A stretch of DNA of 64,000 nucleotides from positions 19,746,692 through 19,810,691 of the forward strand of contig NC_086258.1 of assembly GCF_021018805.1 (NCBI RefSeq). Direction: 5' to 3'. Shown here one piece after another: positions 1 through 30,400 of this stretch (the first letter of the stretch is position 1; each line of letters begins with the position of its first letter). The notes beneath the pieces were generated by a model. That model was given only the letters and a program-made list of their open reading frames with translations. It ran no database searches and was not told the origin of the DNA. The position numbers were made by a program, and so were the translations under genes. This DNA is from Prinia subflava (Eukaryota; Chordata; Aves; Passeriformes; Cisticolidae).

Positions 1-1869
1 GTTTGTGATTTGTAGCCAGAGGGATGAGTAAAATACTCAAGGCAAGATGACTCATTTACCAGCTGTTGTCAAACGTGTCTGGTGCTTGTGCAGGAACACC
101 CTCCAAGGACAGTGCCACAGAGGGGTTGGGAAAGGAGCTGGAAGGTCACACACGTGAAGCCAGATCAGTCTAAAAGGACATTTGTTTTGCTGGTTTTGCT
201 TTATTCCCACACTGTGTTGGGTCTGCAGAGCTTTGGTAAAAAGCTGGGTGATCTCTGCATGGATGGTTGGAAAGTGCTCTGCCTCTCAGGGCTTGGGGTG
301 GCAAGGCCTGACTTTGGCGTGAGCCAAGAGAGCCAAACTTTTGGCATTCCAACTGGAAAAATGAACTGCTTTGTCACTGGTCCTGGCTGAGGGAGCCACC
401 TCAGCCCCTTGGTGGTCACTGGTGAGCAAAAGCTGTCAAGAGCCATCCCAGAAACCTGAGGGAAAAGGCTGAGGAGTGCAAGGACCCGGTCACTCCTTGC
501 GTGAATGAGGCTGTTAATGTAGGAACAAGGTCCCTCAGGGCTTTGAGGGGCCTTCCAGGAGGTCTCAGTTGCTGTAAGAGAGGGAAGATGCTGAACCTTT
601 CCTGTGGGAGCTCAAGCTGTGTAAATCCCTTGAATTTGTGCTTCAAGTGGCCCCTCCCTGTTTATAACAACAGGTACCCTTCTGAAGGGTTATTCTAGCT
701 GGTACAGTGAGAAACCAGGCCAGATGTAAAGGAACTGCACATGTCTAAATGCCAGCTTTCAAATTCAGCACGAAACCAGACAGTTGACAAGCTGTGCCCT
801 TATTGATTTTAATGCTGTGAGCTGAATAGAGTCACTGATTTTGCCAAATTCTGAAGTTAAGAATTATTTCCTGTGACATTGTACTTTTCCTCATCCATTT
901 TAATTGCATGCAGCAATTTTCCTTTCTGTCATGAACCATGGGGTGTGTGTGTTAAGTGGCTGCTGCTCTCAGTCTCTCTGGCAGAGTGGTTGCTCTGCAC
1001 TCTCTTGTTCCCTCTCAGTGGAGTTGTGTAGCTTTCCTTGGTGTTCCAAAAGCAATTGGAAAACTTTAGATCAAAGGTGGCACAAAGGCCAGAAGATGCT
1101 TATTTTTTTCTCCTTTGATCATTGAAAGCCTCAAGACAGGAATCAAGTGACTCTGACTCACACAGTCAATCAGGACGTGTAGATGTGGCCACTAATATTT
1201 TTGGATGCAGGAAAAAATTTGCCCTCAGCACTTTGCTGAACGTGCCACTGATACCCGGCAGCTGTGCCTTTGTCAAGCCAAGTACTAATATCATGTTACT
1301 TACATCAGTCATTTTTGGATTTGTGGTTTGCAAAAAAGGCCAAAAGAAAAAGAGGATTTGAATTGGGAGCATAGAAATTGTGTGGTTTTACAGAGACTTC
1401 TGAGCTGACAAAAGAGGGGTTTTATCGCGTGGCAGTGTTGGCAGTCCAAGTGCATAAAAATGTGTGTTATATAAATAATGCAGCAGAATAGTTCAGCATA
1501 TTCTCTTTCCTTTCTGCAAGGGTGCCCGAAGCACTTTCTTGACCCAAATTGTACATGAAAATCAAAGATTTAACTCTTGTGCTGTTCTTAAAAGTAAAAA
1601 GAACTCTATGAGTTGTGAGAAAATTGGTGTTTCTTTGTACTTGAGAGGAGAATAGAGCATTTAAAAATATATTTAATGTGTTGTGCACTTAACTGTGATG
1701 CTGATCCAGATGGGATTGTTTAAAACACAAAGTGAGGGTGATTCCCTTCCCACACCTTTGCATCATCAACTGACTGCAGGGCAAACACTGCCTGGCTTAA
1801 ACCAGCACTGCTACAAGTGCCAAGTCAAGGGGTGGTGAACACTCCCAGGAAATCAACAACGCTTCTCTT
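1..1869. other. Intergenic, no gene recognised
   Basis: Only short open frames occur, with no recognisable domain, splice-linked exon or RNA gene. In human the next gene past CDR2L is MRPL58 (from memory); no MRPL58 exon is visible here, so it may lie beyond the window edge. Confidence 0.5.
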
Positions 1870-3746
1870 GCTGTTGTTGTTCATTTTTATTTATTTTCTT
1901 TTATTAGACAACTGCTTTCCATTATAAATAAATAAGGCATGAAGGTTCTCCATACTGTTACAGAGCTGGTAGCCACAGCCGTGCGTGCGGCTCCTGCAGT
2001 GTCTGGGGCCGTGGGGCACCTGGAAATGCAGAGTGTGGAAGAGCAGAGCAGTTGGTGGTTTTGAGGAGGAGACCTCTGGAGCAGGGGTGGTTTGTGCATC
2101 ACACTCCTGCCAGCTTACCTCTGTGGTACTCAGCTTAACAAAACAGGGTGTTTGGGGGGTTTTATTTTCTGCATTCATTCCGCATGGAGTGAAAGAAAGG
2201 TTGTTCCTTGTAGCATCAAAGCCCTGGACGTGGGGGATAATTCCATTTGAACAGTCTTCCCCTTCCAAAGCCACGTTCGATTTCTTTATCTCCACGTTGC
2301 AAAGGTTCCAGCTGTTGACCCAAAATTTTGGGATGTAAGCTGGTGAAAAAAGAATCCAGATGTGGCTGATGGTTGCTCCACATGGGTACAGAGTGAGTTG
2401 CTTACACTGAACTGCTGGGTTTTGTGGCTCAATGCTCAGGGTGTTGCCTAAGCTTTAATGAGATGCTGCTTCTCTGCCTAAAACACGTCTGACTGTACAA
2501 GGTCATCATCTAGTACATGGAAACTAATGATTCCTGAGACTGCAGTGGCATTTTGGCTGCGTGTTTGCATGTCTGTGGAAGCCAAAGTGAGGAGATTTCA
2601 GTGCTGGAAAGGGAACTGGAACATGAGAGGCGACAGTGTCTCAGCCAAGAAGGATTATTTTCAGCAGGAAGCTGAAATCTGTCCTCGTGGCTGGGGAGGT
2701 GGCTGGAGCAGGAGTGAGGGGTGATGAGTGATCCATGCTACTGCCAGGGCCAGACCCCTGACCCCGGAGATGCTGCATCCCCTGGCTTGCGTGTGAGTCT
2801 CTGGGAGTCGGTTCTGTGAGCCCATGCAAGCTGTTTTTAAGGAATTTGCTACGATGGGACAATGACCTCTTGAAGAGCACAGCACAGAGAGCTGGTACCC
2901 AGACCATGAGATAAAAATGTGTCTCTGATATTGTAATAGCACTTCTTGTCTTGCTATGGGAAAGCCCTGGGCACCAAGTTCCTACCAGGCACGGTGCTTT
3001 ACCTGGGTTGAAATACCAGGGCAGACTTAAAGTGAGTAAATCCCATATGCCTGCAAGGTCTGGAGAGTGTGGACTGAAACACTGAGCGACGCTGATGGAG
3101 ATGGAACAATCAGTTTTATGTTTCTCTTCAAGTTTTTCCAGTTGCAATGAGCTTGCATTGTAAAGAGCTGAAAAACCTGACTGATTAGAGAATGGCTTAA
3201 ATAGCAAGACCATACCACCCTTTGGGGAAGGCAGAGATAGAAGTCTCTTGGGCTCAAGAGTAGGTTCTCAGCCATAAAACCTAACTGGAGGACTGAGCTG
3301 CCTGTGCTGGGGCAGCCCCTAAAGTTCTGATGGCTTTTTGTTTTACTTTGAGACATTGTACTCCTGCTGTGGCAGGACGCTGGAGTACATCCAGGCTTTT
3401 GCTTGCAGATAATCAGGCTGTAGGACAAGCTGAAAAAGGGTGGAGGGGAAGATTGGTTTCTTTTCTTTTAGAGTGGAGTTTACATTGCTGTTGTGGTGTC
3501 TGGCAGCGGCAGTAACTCATGCAGAGATCCATCATGTGGTTTCTGAAATCCTCTAACTACAATGTACAATTGCCCCGACGGGTTGTCCGGAGCCTAAGCT
3601 TAAAAAAGTGAGTTGGGTCCCTGTGACATTCTCTCGCTTGCAAACCTCTCGAACCTTCAAAGCAGAGGGGCCACGTGGCGTTTCCTGGGGCTCAAAAGAA
3701 GACGTGGCCATTGCAATTGCACGTGGGAGCTGCGGAGAGCCACGAC
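1870..3746 (-). other. CDR2L: Probable CDR2L 3' UTR
   Basis: This is non-coding DNA directly after the CDR2L stop. The first clear cluster of AATAAA signals on the minus strand is at 1905-1886, giving a UTR of about 1.9 kb. The length is inferred; earlier non-canonical signals are possible. A 190-codon open frame at 2641-3213 shows no family I recognise and is treated as chance. Confidence 0.4.
1886..1905 (-). terminator. Candidate CDR2L polyadenylation signals (three AATAAA)
   Basis: Read on the minus strand, AATAAA occurs at 1905-1900, 1895-1890 and 1891-1886. A T- and GT-bearing stretch follows at lower coordinates. The tight cluster is a plausible 3' end for CDR2L, unproven. Confidence 0.4.
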
Positions 3747-21072
<17,326 letters not shown>

Positions 21073-23096
21073 TTAGCACCAGCGGCCCGGGGAGACGCGC
21101 AGCATCCGCCGAAGGGCGGCCCGGCGCCTCCGGAGCGCGGGGCGGGACGGATGCGGGGATACGGGCAGGGATGCGGGCTGGGATGCGGCCTCGGTGCCCC
21201 GGCCGGGCCGGGAAGGAGGAGGTGGCACGACGTGGCAGCCGGTGCCTGGCCGCTGCCCCGGCTCTGCGTGGCCGGAGGGGCGGCTTCCTCCTGCCTCCGA
21301 GGCCGGGGGGGCTCTGGAGGGGGGGATGCGGCGGGGACGTGGCGGCCGGGGCGGCGGGGCACGGCTTGCACAGGGCTGCGGGATGCACAAAGGAAGGAAG
21401 AGGGCCCGGCGCAGGCAGGCAGATCCTCGCTCCGCAGCTCGGTGGGGACCTCTAGCATGGAAATGCTGCAAAGAAAACCGGCGAGAGGGAAGGGGGAGGT
21501 GAGGCGAGACCGGCCTCCTTCGCCTCCTTCTTCTCCGCCTCCGCCTCCCCCTCTCCGCCCAGCGCTGCCGCGGACAGCGGGGCGGGCGCGGGGCTGCGGG
21601 GAGCGGAGCGTGGGGTGCCAGGGTGGGGTTCCCCCGGGCTGCGGGGAAGGGGAGCTGTCCCGCAGTCCCCCTGCTCTGTCCCTGGCGCCTGGGAGGTCTG
21701 CCAGGAGCAGGGCTTGCGGCTGGAATGCCGTGTCCTGGCCTTGCCGTGATTTGCGGTAATTGTCGGCACCGCTCGGTGAGGGTTTCAGTGCCTTCTCTGC
21801 CTTCTCTGCCTTGCTGGGTTTGTGTGGGTTGTTCTTCAAGAATATCATCCATCCCACCTTATCTGGGGCTCCAGAAGGGGGCACGCCATACAAACAGCCC
21901 CACAACATTTCCTCAGTGTGGTGTCTTCCTCCAACCCTATGTTGTTTTGCACTCTGATGGGAAATCAAGCGCCTCTGATGCGGATTCCTCTTTCATTTTT
22001 CTTGTCTTTGTGAAGGATGGAACGAGCTTAAAATTCAGGAAAATCAAGATTTATAGAGTTCTGAGGAGGAAATGTGTCTGTTCATATAAGTAAATTCAGA
22101 AAAAAATCTTGGATTTTGGTGCTTGCTTTCCACCTTAATGGAATAAGGGTTAGAGGTGATGGTCTTTCTCTTAGCTGGAGTTTGGCCCAAGAGAATTTTT
22201 TTTGTGCTTGTCAGCCCTGGAATCTATCAGAGATTCTAAGATCCAAATCAGCTTCTGTGACAGTAACAGTGGGTTTAAATAATGGGTTTTTTTGGTGGTG
22301 GTAGTGTTTTTGGTTTTATTTTTTCCTTCTGTGTGATGAAACTCCACGGATTTATATTTGATTGCATTACCTTGCAGTGGTGCCTACAGAAAAGGCAATA
22401 TAAAGTGTGTACGCAAGAGCAGCAGACTGTGCATCCAGAAAAGATGGGATTTGTGTCAGAAAACTCTATCCAATCCAGCAGCGACAGGCAGCTAGGAGCC
22501 CCTGGATGATTAAAGCAAGGACTACTACACAGCTCTTGTGTACAGTGGCAGAGGAGGGGGATAAAGATGGGAATAAGAGAGGAATTATAGACTATTCCTC
22601 TCCCCTTTTCTCCTCATAGACATCTCCATCACACATATACATTCTGAAAATTCAGGGGCTGCCTGGAAAGTCATCTGCCTTAATGCAGTCACAGACCAGA
22701 ATCAAGGAGTCTCTTTAACTTGGCATTTGTAACTCAGCAAACATAATGAAGCACTTCTGGTGTATCTGGGAGAAAGCCATCGCTAGGTCTTAGATATTTT
22801 TCTAAGTAATTTTCATACAGAAATGGGAAAATCATTAACTTTCTCATGCCTATTGAAGAGTCGTGTCAATGACTCTTAATGACAATGCCCTTAATGACAA
22901 GCTTCAACTTTTGGTCAGTCCTGAAATGGTCACACAGTTGGACTAGAGTTCTTCTGTTATTTGTGAGAAATAATTGCTTTTGAAAAGGATTCTGTTCCTA
23001 ACAATAAATCCTTATATTTTATCTGTGTATTGTAGCCGTGTTGCATACTTGGATGCAAAGCTCTAGGCTGTTTGACAGCAAAAGGCTGTCATGACT

Positions 23097-23156
23097 TTGT
23101 GAAAATATTGAAAATTTTGTGAAAATATGAAAAATCACATGATTTTGTGAAAATAT
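23097..23156. repeat. Imperfect repeat of TTTGTGAAAATAT (3 copies)
   Basis: The 13-mer occurs exactly at 23097, 23116 and 23144 with short AT-rich spacers, in the CDR2L-HID1 intergenic DNA. Confidence 0.9.
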
Positions 23157-24154
23157 TTTTTCCTGTATGTTTTACAAGAATGTCTCAGATCTGATGTATC
23201 ACTGAATGGAATCAAACATCACTCCTGTACAGGTTGTATGCCAACAAATGAGAATTCCCACAGTCTGCCCCAGCTGGAGAGTCAGCACACTGCTTTCTTT
23301 TGCAGAACGATTGGAATTACCTCACTTCCTCTGAAGAAAGGAGGTTTGCAGAGCGGAGCCTGTGAAATGTAACTCGGGGACACCAAAAAGACCTGCTTGC
23401 AGTTCACAGAGCAGCTCGAAGCAGAAAACCACGATGGCTTCAAAGGCAACACCGAATGCCCTCAAACAGCTGCTTTGAGGTGTTCAGTGAGTGCCAAATC
23501 CTGAATTCCCAGCACCCAGGGTTATAAAACATCCTCTCCTCGTGTGTGGGTGGAATTGCATTAGGTTAATGGGCCACCACATGCAATGAGCTCCTCATAA
23601 GGTGCTCGAACAGGGTCTGTGCTTGCTCCTGTCCTTCCAAGCCAGGGCTGGGGACAGACTGGAGCTGGATTTGTCCTGGCATCCTCTGGACCATCTGGGC
23701 TTTGGGACTGAGCTTGACAAAGCTATCGCTGGGCTTGTGCCCGAGCCTGGCAAAGGAGCTTCAGGGCACAAAGGCTGCGGGCAGAGGAGTGGGAAAAGGG
23801 GCAAGAAGAAGCGGTGATATGGGAGCAGAGGCACTTGATGCAGGGATAAGGCAAAGGATGGAGCAGAAGAGAATGACTGTGAAGGGAAGCACAGGACGGA
23901 GAAGGCGGAGGGAGCGTAGGCAGGAGGGGATAGCGAGGAAGGAGAAAGGAGAAAAGCCGTGCTCTTCCGTGAGTGGAGATGAGGCAGGGTCTGTGGGGAG
24001 CAAAGTGTGGGAGGGAAGGGGCTGCGAGGAGGAGGGCGAGAAGGAAAGAGTGAAGCGGCGGTCGGGTAACAGGCGGAGGTGGGAAAAGAAGGGAGGCGGC
24101 GGGGCGGGATGAAGGGATGGAGAGTTGGCGGAGGAGGAGCCGCGGGCGGAGAGA

Positions 24155-24189
24155 GGGAGGGATGCGGGCGGAGGGCGGGGAGGGCCGGG
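24155..24189 (+). promoter_or_regulatory. G-quadruplex-prone tract upstream of HID1
   Basis: Seven runs of at least three G (24155, 24159, 24166, 24173, 24177, 24182, 24187) are separated by loops of one to four bases on the HID1 sense strand, about 145-180 bases before the start codon. The sequence fits the canonical G4 pattern. Confidence 0.7.
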
Positions 24190-24256
24190 ACCGGCGAGCC
24201 CCACTTTGACAGGAGGAGGGAGGGAGGCGGCGGGAGCCGCCGGCGCGGGGACGGGG

Positions 24257-24292
24257 ATGGCGTCAGCGGCGGCCCGAGGAGCGGCGGCGTGA
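24257..24292 (+). other. Upstream open reading frame (11 codons) of HID1
   Basis: The ATG at 24257 has G at -3 and G at +4, encodes MASAAARGAAA and stops with TGA at 24290-24292, 42 bases before the HID1 ATG. It would act in the mRNA only if transcription starts upstream of 24257, which is likely but not shown. Confidence 0.5.
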
Positions 24293-24334
24293 GGGGACAG
24301 CCCTGCCCGGCCCTGCCCGCAGCCGGGCCGCACC

Positions 24335-24400
24335 ATGGGCAGCGCCGACTCCAAGCTCAACTTCAGGAAGGCGGTGATCCAGCTCACCACCAAGACGCAG
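24335..24400 (+). CDS. HID1: HID1 coding exon 1
   Basis: This exon encodes residues 1-22 (MGSADSKLNFRKAVIQLTTK and TQ). Gly2 and Ser/Lys nearby fit N-myristoylation. The donor CAG-GTGAGG is strong. Phase 0. Confidence 0.97.
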
Positions 24401-27400
24401 GTGAGGGCCGCCATCTCGGGCGGGGGGCGATGGGGGCCGCGCCATTTCGGGAACCGCCGCCCTGAGGGGCCGCTCGCACCCGGCCCTGCCCGAGACACCC
24501 CCGGCGCTCGTGTGGCGGTCCCCGAGCGGGTCCCCGCATGTGGGACCGGGGCTGGGGCTCTGGGGACCCGCGGGGCCGGGGCTGCCGTCACGGCCGGCCC
24601 TGGCCGGGCTCTGCCAGCGAGGCCGTGCCCGAAGGCCGGTGGGGCTCAGGGCAGGCTCTGCCCATCACCGTGTCCGCCGTCTGTGGAGGGGCTCCGGCCG
24701 GGCCCCGGAGCAGCGGTCAGACCTGGCCGGGCCCTGTCACCGCCTCTGGTGACATCTTGTGCCTTGCTGAACAGCGTGTCGTGATAACAGAGCAGACGCT
24801 GCTGTCATAAGGGATGTCCACAGCTCCTAATGTATTCAGCTTGCGGGTTTACATCACACGGTTGCCGCTACTCCTTTTTCTGTATCCTCTCCCCCATCCC
24901 TGTGCATAATTGGTGGAGAACCTTGCCCTGTTTTTAAGTAATAGCTGATGGGAAGGGCTTTTGGGCAGCTGTGCTGTTTGCAGCAGAGGTTTCCATCTGT
25001 GATCTATGAAATAATGCTTTATTTCTGCAGGCTGAGGAGGAGAAGGGGTTAAGTGAAAGTCAGGGCTGTGTGAAGGGAGAGTCCCTGCCTAGAGGTCTAA
25101 CATATGTTGTGCCTGTCCTGGGAGCTTGCTTAATTTTTGTTTTAAGTGGAGTGCCCAGTAGCAGTAGCACACTGGCAGAAAAATTAGTAGCCTGTCCTTC
25201 TGTCTAAGGAGCAGAAGGATTTTGCTGTATTGAGAAGTCACATCTTGGGTTCTTCTGAGCAACAATGGAGAACAGCTGTTATTGACCTTTAGAAGTAAGG
25301 CAATAACAGCTGCTGAGAAAACGAGGGGTGATGGCAGAAAGTTAATAATGGGGAATGAATTCACAAGAAAAGGGTATGGATGCAAAGGGGTAAGGGGTGG
25401 TAGGAGAAAATCTGTGAAAACCCAAGAGACAGAGGCTACCACTGGAAATTGAATTATAGATGGGTAAGGCTATGGAAGAGCCTGGAAAAAACATGTTTAT
25501 ACTTTCTAAACCAGTATCACATTTATCTGCTTTGCTAAAGAATGGTTTTTATGAATATATTCTTAAAAACCACTAGTTGTGAATGTAGGTAAAGAGAGAA
25601 GTGGGGGAATTAATGTTTTAAGGGATTCTTCCAAAGACTCTTCTGTGTGCCAAATAGTTCAGAGTATCCTTAGCTTTGGGCTGTCCTTCCTTCATGGGGA
25701 AATGTACTTATAAAGTGAGATTGGGGGGTGGTAAATCAGGCTTATAGGGCTCTGCCTGGTCTGCTGTTCACAAAGAAAATCCTGTATAAGGCAATCCTTT
25801 GGATCAGCAGCCCAGCGAGAGCGCTCCCCTCCCCTGGTTTATCGACCTGTGTAAGGGAAGAAGGTTCACTGGGGCCCAGAATAAAAAGGAGCAAAAGCTT
25901 CACTCTTGGCTGGATTCATTTTACATGCCTGTGGTCTAAGTGAGACTGACTGCATGTGGAAAAGGGTGGGGTGTTGGCGCTCCCATATTTACATTCTGTA
26001 GAAGGGCACCACTGTTTGCTTGTGCGGAACGCGTGACTGGGCTCTCCTGGAGCCTTCTGATCTCTTAGCAGCAGCAAAACCTCCTGGTCCATGAGATCCT
26101 GGATCCAAAACCAGGCTGCAATAGCACACAGGGCCAAATCCTTCCAAGCTATTGGAACTCTGAGCTCAGAATGCACTGTGAGGTGTTCCTAAGGCTCAGG
26201 TGGGAAGAACTGGTTGAGCAGCAGTCAGTGTTCACTCATTGGTGAAGGTTAGAGTTGGCACAGAAGTTAATTTTTTCTTAAAAATAAGTTTTTATAATCT
26301 CCAGGCTTTTCTTAATTAAAAAACGAGTGTTCCCATGGGAGTATTTAAAAAAAACTAAATAAATCTGTAGGGAACATAACACATGAATGCTTACAGCACA
26401 CGTGGAGCCCAGAACTTGAAAGTGGAACCAAGTCTGGACGCAAATGGAATTGACTTAATTGATTTTTTAACTGTCAAAGAGAAACTCTAAAGGTGTAAGA
26501 GTATTAAAAAAGAAAAATCACTTCAGAATTATTTGAGTGATTAAAAAGGGCAGTATTACCAGAAGGAAGAAATTAACTTATGCCACAGACGTATATTTAT
26601 AGTCACACATGGAGAAATGGTCTTTAGGATTTTATATGATATGTATATATTACATTACCTTGCACACATTATACTGGTAGGGCCCATCCCTTTGATAATA
26701 AAACAGATGTGCTTCATAACAGAGAGCGTGTGAGCCCTCCCAAAGTGCCCATAAAAGTGCAGCCTATTTAACAGATAAAGGGAAACATGGCTTGTGGGTA
26801 TGACAGTTTATCAGGGCTGGTCAACTGCAGGGAACTGGTCTGGGAGCTTTAACTGCTGGGGAACCACCTTTTCTTTTCCCAGTCAGCTGGGGTTCCTGCC
26901 ACCAACCAGCTGGAAGATAAATTTTGATCTTGTCTACCAGTTTGTTAGATTTTAATGGGAACTATTAAAACTCTTTAAAAGCCTCTGCTTTTAAAGAGTC
27001 AGGAAGAATCAAACATAAGGGACAAACCCCAGTCCTTTCCTTTTCCCTGGTGTGGAAATCCAGGAGTACAATGGGCTGTTAGCGTGAGTCTGCTAAAAGC
27101 ACATCTTGTCCTTGGAGAAAGGTTGGTCCCTGGCAGACCATTTCTTACAGTGTTCGAGCTTGATTCAGCTGTCCAAGAGTCTCAAGTTGATCAAAGTAAA
27201 GCTGTAACTAACACTTCACACAGATGACTTTTGTCCTGGGCTTTCCCTGCTGGACTTCTACAAATCCCATTTTCCAGTTTGCTTTGCTGTGAGAGCAGAG
27301 AACTGGTGGTAGACTTAAAGTCTGTCATTGATTCTGCACTGCTGACTGCAAAGATCCTATAGAAGAAAATTATTATTGCTCTGAAGCCTGTGTAGAGGTG

Positions 27401-30400
27401 CTGTCCTTGGCAGGAGGGATAAAATCTTACTAGTTATTTGTACTTTGAATAAGTCTGTCCTCAGGCTCTCCTTTTGCACAGTGGCTCACAAACAGGTAGT
27501 ACAAAGATGTGTGAATTGGCTCAGACTAATCCCTGGCCCTGCAGGGTTACCTGATCTAAAGCTCAATCAGGTGCTGCATGGTCATTACACACCACAATTC
27601 TGCCACTTTTGGGGTGAAAGGAGCAACTGCTGTGACTGATCACCTGAGCTTGTGCAGTACAGGGCAGGGACGAGGGACTTGCTCTGCTGTTGAGCCCCAG
27701 AAAAAGGAGAGCCCGTGCTCCAAGGGATTGCTGCCTTGGCTGATGGGATGCTTAGCTGGCATGTTGGCAAGAAGCAAAAAGAGAACACACTGAGCAAAGC
27801 CAGTGGCTGCTTGTCCCTTGGTTCTCTGCTGATGGTCTGCAGCAGCCTTAGAGTTAGTTTTAGGACAGCCCTCCAGTGGGGGCCTGTTGGAGGAATTGTT
27901 AGGAATGGACATTTGATTAAATTGAAAGTGCAGAGAGCTCTTGGTTGGGAGGAGGTACAAACACACACACACACACACACACAGCCAGAGTTTGTGAGGA
28001 ACTGTGTCTAAAAGAGAAAGTGAAGGTGGTGCTGGTGTCAGGCTGAGGACAGTAACAAATAGGGGAGACTGTGCCTTAGGAGCTTTTCCTGTTTTTAGGA
28101 CATGGTCAGGCCTTCTCTGTTTTCCTGTTTCCTGTGAGGTATCCTGTTTGTCTGGGGATTGCCTGCTCAGGCTGTGATTCTCTGCACAGTAACTGGCATG
28201 AGGCTTGCAAACAGTGTCTTCCTTTCCTTAAATCCTGGTGTGTGTGTGGTGTGCTTCAAGGAACCTGAAATACGACATTTACAACTAGTAGAAAACAAAG
28301 TGGAGGTGTCCAGAATGACTGGTTTTACCTTTGTTTGGCCAGCGTACAGGTGGGAGGTCTTTACTGGAGGCAAAAGTGTCCCTCCTTGTCCGCTCTGTCA
28401 CATCAGCTTGGATCTGCCCACTGTGTCCTCAGCAACACTCTGCTCTACGGTTACTTAACCCCTTGGTGTGGAGCTTGGTTTGGGCATCAGCCTCTCTCTG
28501 CCAGTCAGCTCTGTACCTTCAGCAGCCTCTGCCATCAGATGTGTGTGGGTCAGGAAGTTCCTTTTCTCTCCAGATGTGCAAGTTGTGTTTCCAGAGTAGA
28601 GTATAGCTACTGATCCCTCAGTTCTTACTCTCATTGCTGTGCTGGTGCAAAGCTGTTGTCTGCACTGTGCTGGAGGATCATTAGGCTTTCTTACCTTTGC
28701 TGAGGATTCAGCTCCTCGTGAGCTCTCTGGCTGAGGCACTGTCATGGCTAGGGGTGCTCTGGGATTTGTGACTGCAGCGTGTGCTGTACCAACACTTGTA
28801 CCTAAATCTTGACATTTCCAAATGAAGGTATTCCTGGCTGGTGAACAAGGCTGATCTAGGTCTCTGTATTTCTCTCCTCTGTGGAGCTGCATGCAGTCTG
28901 TTGGGTGAGCTCAGCTGAGGAAATGGATATTTAGATCCCCAGAGATGCTGCATGCAGAATACAATCAGCTTAAAAACAGCCAGTAGTGTTCTATCAAGGA
29001 GATGAATATTATGTGGATTGAGTAGCTTCATGATGCCAGGCTGGTAATTAAAACAGGGAGGCAGTGGGGATGTGAGTACTGAATCCATGAGTGACTCAGT
29101 ACTGAATCCATGTCCCTGCATTGTGCATGGGATACCATCTGTTGATGAAGAGCTGACTTGCTGCAGCTATTAAAAATGCAAGGTACCTGTGTTTTAGTGT
29201 AACCTGGCTGCCAAGATGGCAGCTGAGAAATGAATGCTGCTCTACTGCAAGGCTGCAGCTCAGGGAATCACCCTTGTGATTCCCTACTCCAAGGGACTGC
29301 AGTCAGAGTTCCTCAGTCCATGTTGTGCTGCCATCTGTAAAACAGTGCCTGTGTTCAACCTCTGAAGAGGCCTCAGGCTAGTGGGAGGTAAAGGGATCTG
29401 TGTCTACTGGAGGGAAATGGTTTTCTGCTTCCCCTCTAGAGGAGAGTGAAAGCATTATTTATGCATGATGCCCAATTAGCAGCAATTTCTGCTTGCTGTT
29501 GTCAGTGGGAGTGGCTGTGGCAGGCAGCCAGGATGTACATGTGGCAATTCTACATGAGGTTGTGGTGTGTGGTTTGAAATGGGATGTAGGATTTGTAGGG
29601 TATTTCATGCATTACGTAGATCAGATTTCCAAGTACTTGGCTCATTTTGAGGAGTGCAATTAGAGGTGAGATGTGCAAAATAGCTTTCCTTCTATTTAAG
29701 TGTTTCATGTCCAGTTTACAAAGGGCTCAGATCCTTCACATGCTCAGCTGAAAGTTAGACTGTGAGTATTGGGTTGGATTGTTCCTACAGATCTCCTCTG
29801 AGTAGCTGTGATCTTGAACCATTTGGGAAAAGTTGCTGTTCCCTTGGGAATAGGTTTGGTGGGATCTTGCTTTAGTGTCCAGGTGATAAAATTAGGTTTT
29901 CAACACTAGGACTGAGTTTTTTACAATCTCTGAGCACACATGGGGTTTTTTCTGGTTTTGTTTTTAAAGACTGGGGAGTTGCTTTGGCTGGTTCATTGCA
30001 TGACTGGAAGGACTAGGACCAGCAGCACTGAAGCATTAAGGCAAAGAGCTGCAGGGCAGTAACCTGCTGTACCAGTCTGGGGTAGCTGGCCCCTCTCACT
30101 TTTCGGCCTTTGGTGGTGGTGACACATCACATGCCCGTGGCCTGGGACTGTTGGTTTGGGAGGTGACAGTGAACAGGGCAATGCAGAACTTTGTGAATGA
30201 CCCATTCTGCCACGAGTGGCATCTGAGCTGCATTTAGACACAGCATAGAGCTGGGCAAATTTTCTGCCTTCTGCAGCAGATCTGGAAGTGGGCAGGAATT
30301 GAGTGGGTGAATTAAACACACATTCATATTTTTGCCCCTTTCATATCTGACGTGCAAGACCCACCCAATGGTGCTGATTATAAATCACTAAGGTGAGCAC

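Larger units (their letters stand above)
21073..24334. other. Intergenic segment between divergent CDR2L and HID1
   Basis: This segment contains the 5' UTRs and promoters of both genes at its ends and about 2 kb of ordinary AT-richer DNA in the middle. No exon is recognised between them. Large open frames here (up to 300 codons) follow the CpG-rich composition and are not genes. Confidence 0.8.
23870..24760 (+). promoter_or_regulatory. HID1: CpG-rich promoter and 5' UTR region of HID1
   Basis: A GC-rich, CpG-dense stretch spans the HID1 start and the beginning of intron 1. The upstream part is strongly purine-rich on the sense strand and includes a run of seven G-tracts at 24155-24189. No TATA box is evident, as is usual for a CpG-island promoter. 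Confidence 0.75.

Noticed and set aside
2641..3213. 190-codon minus-strand frame in the CDR2L 3' UTR
   Set aside because: No family resemblance, no start context or linked exon; its length is compatible with chance.
23761..24591. 276-codon minus-strand frame over the HID1 start
   Set aside because: It lies antisense to the HID1 first exon in GC-rich DNA, with Pro/Ala-rich low-complexity composition and no conserved motif.
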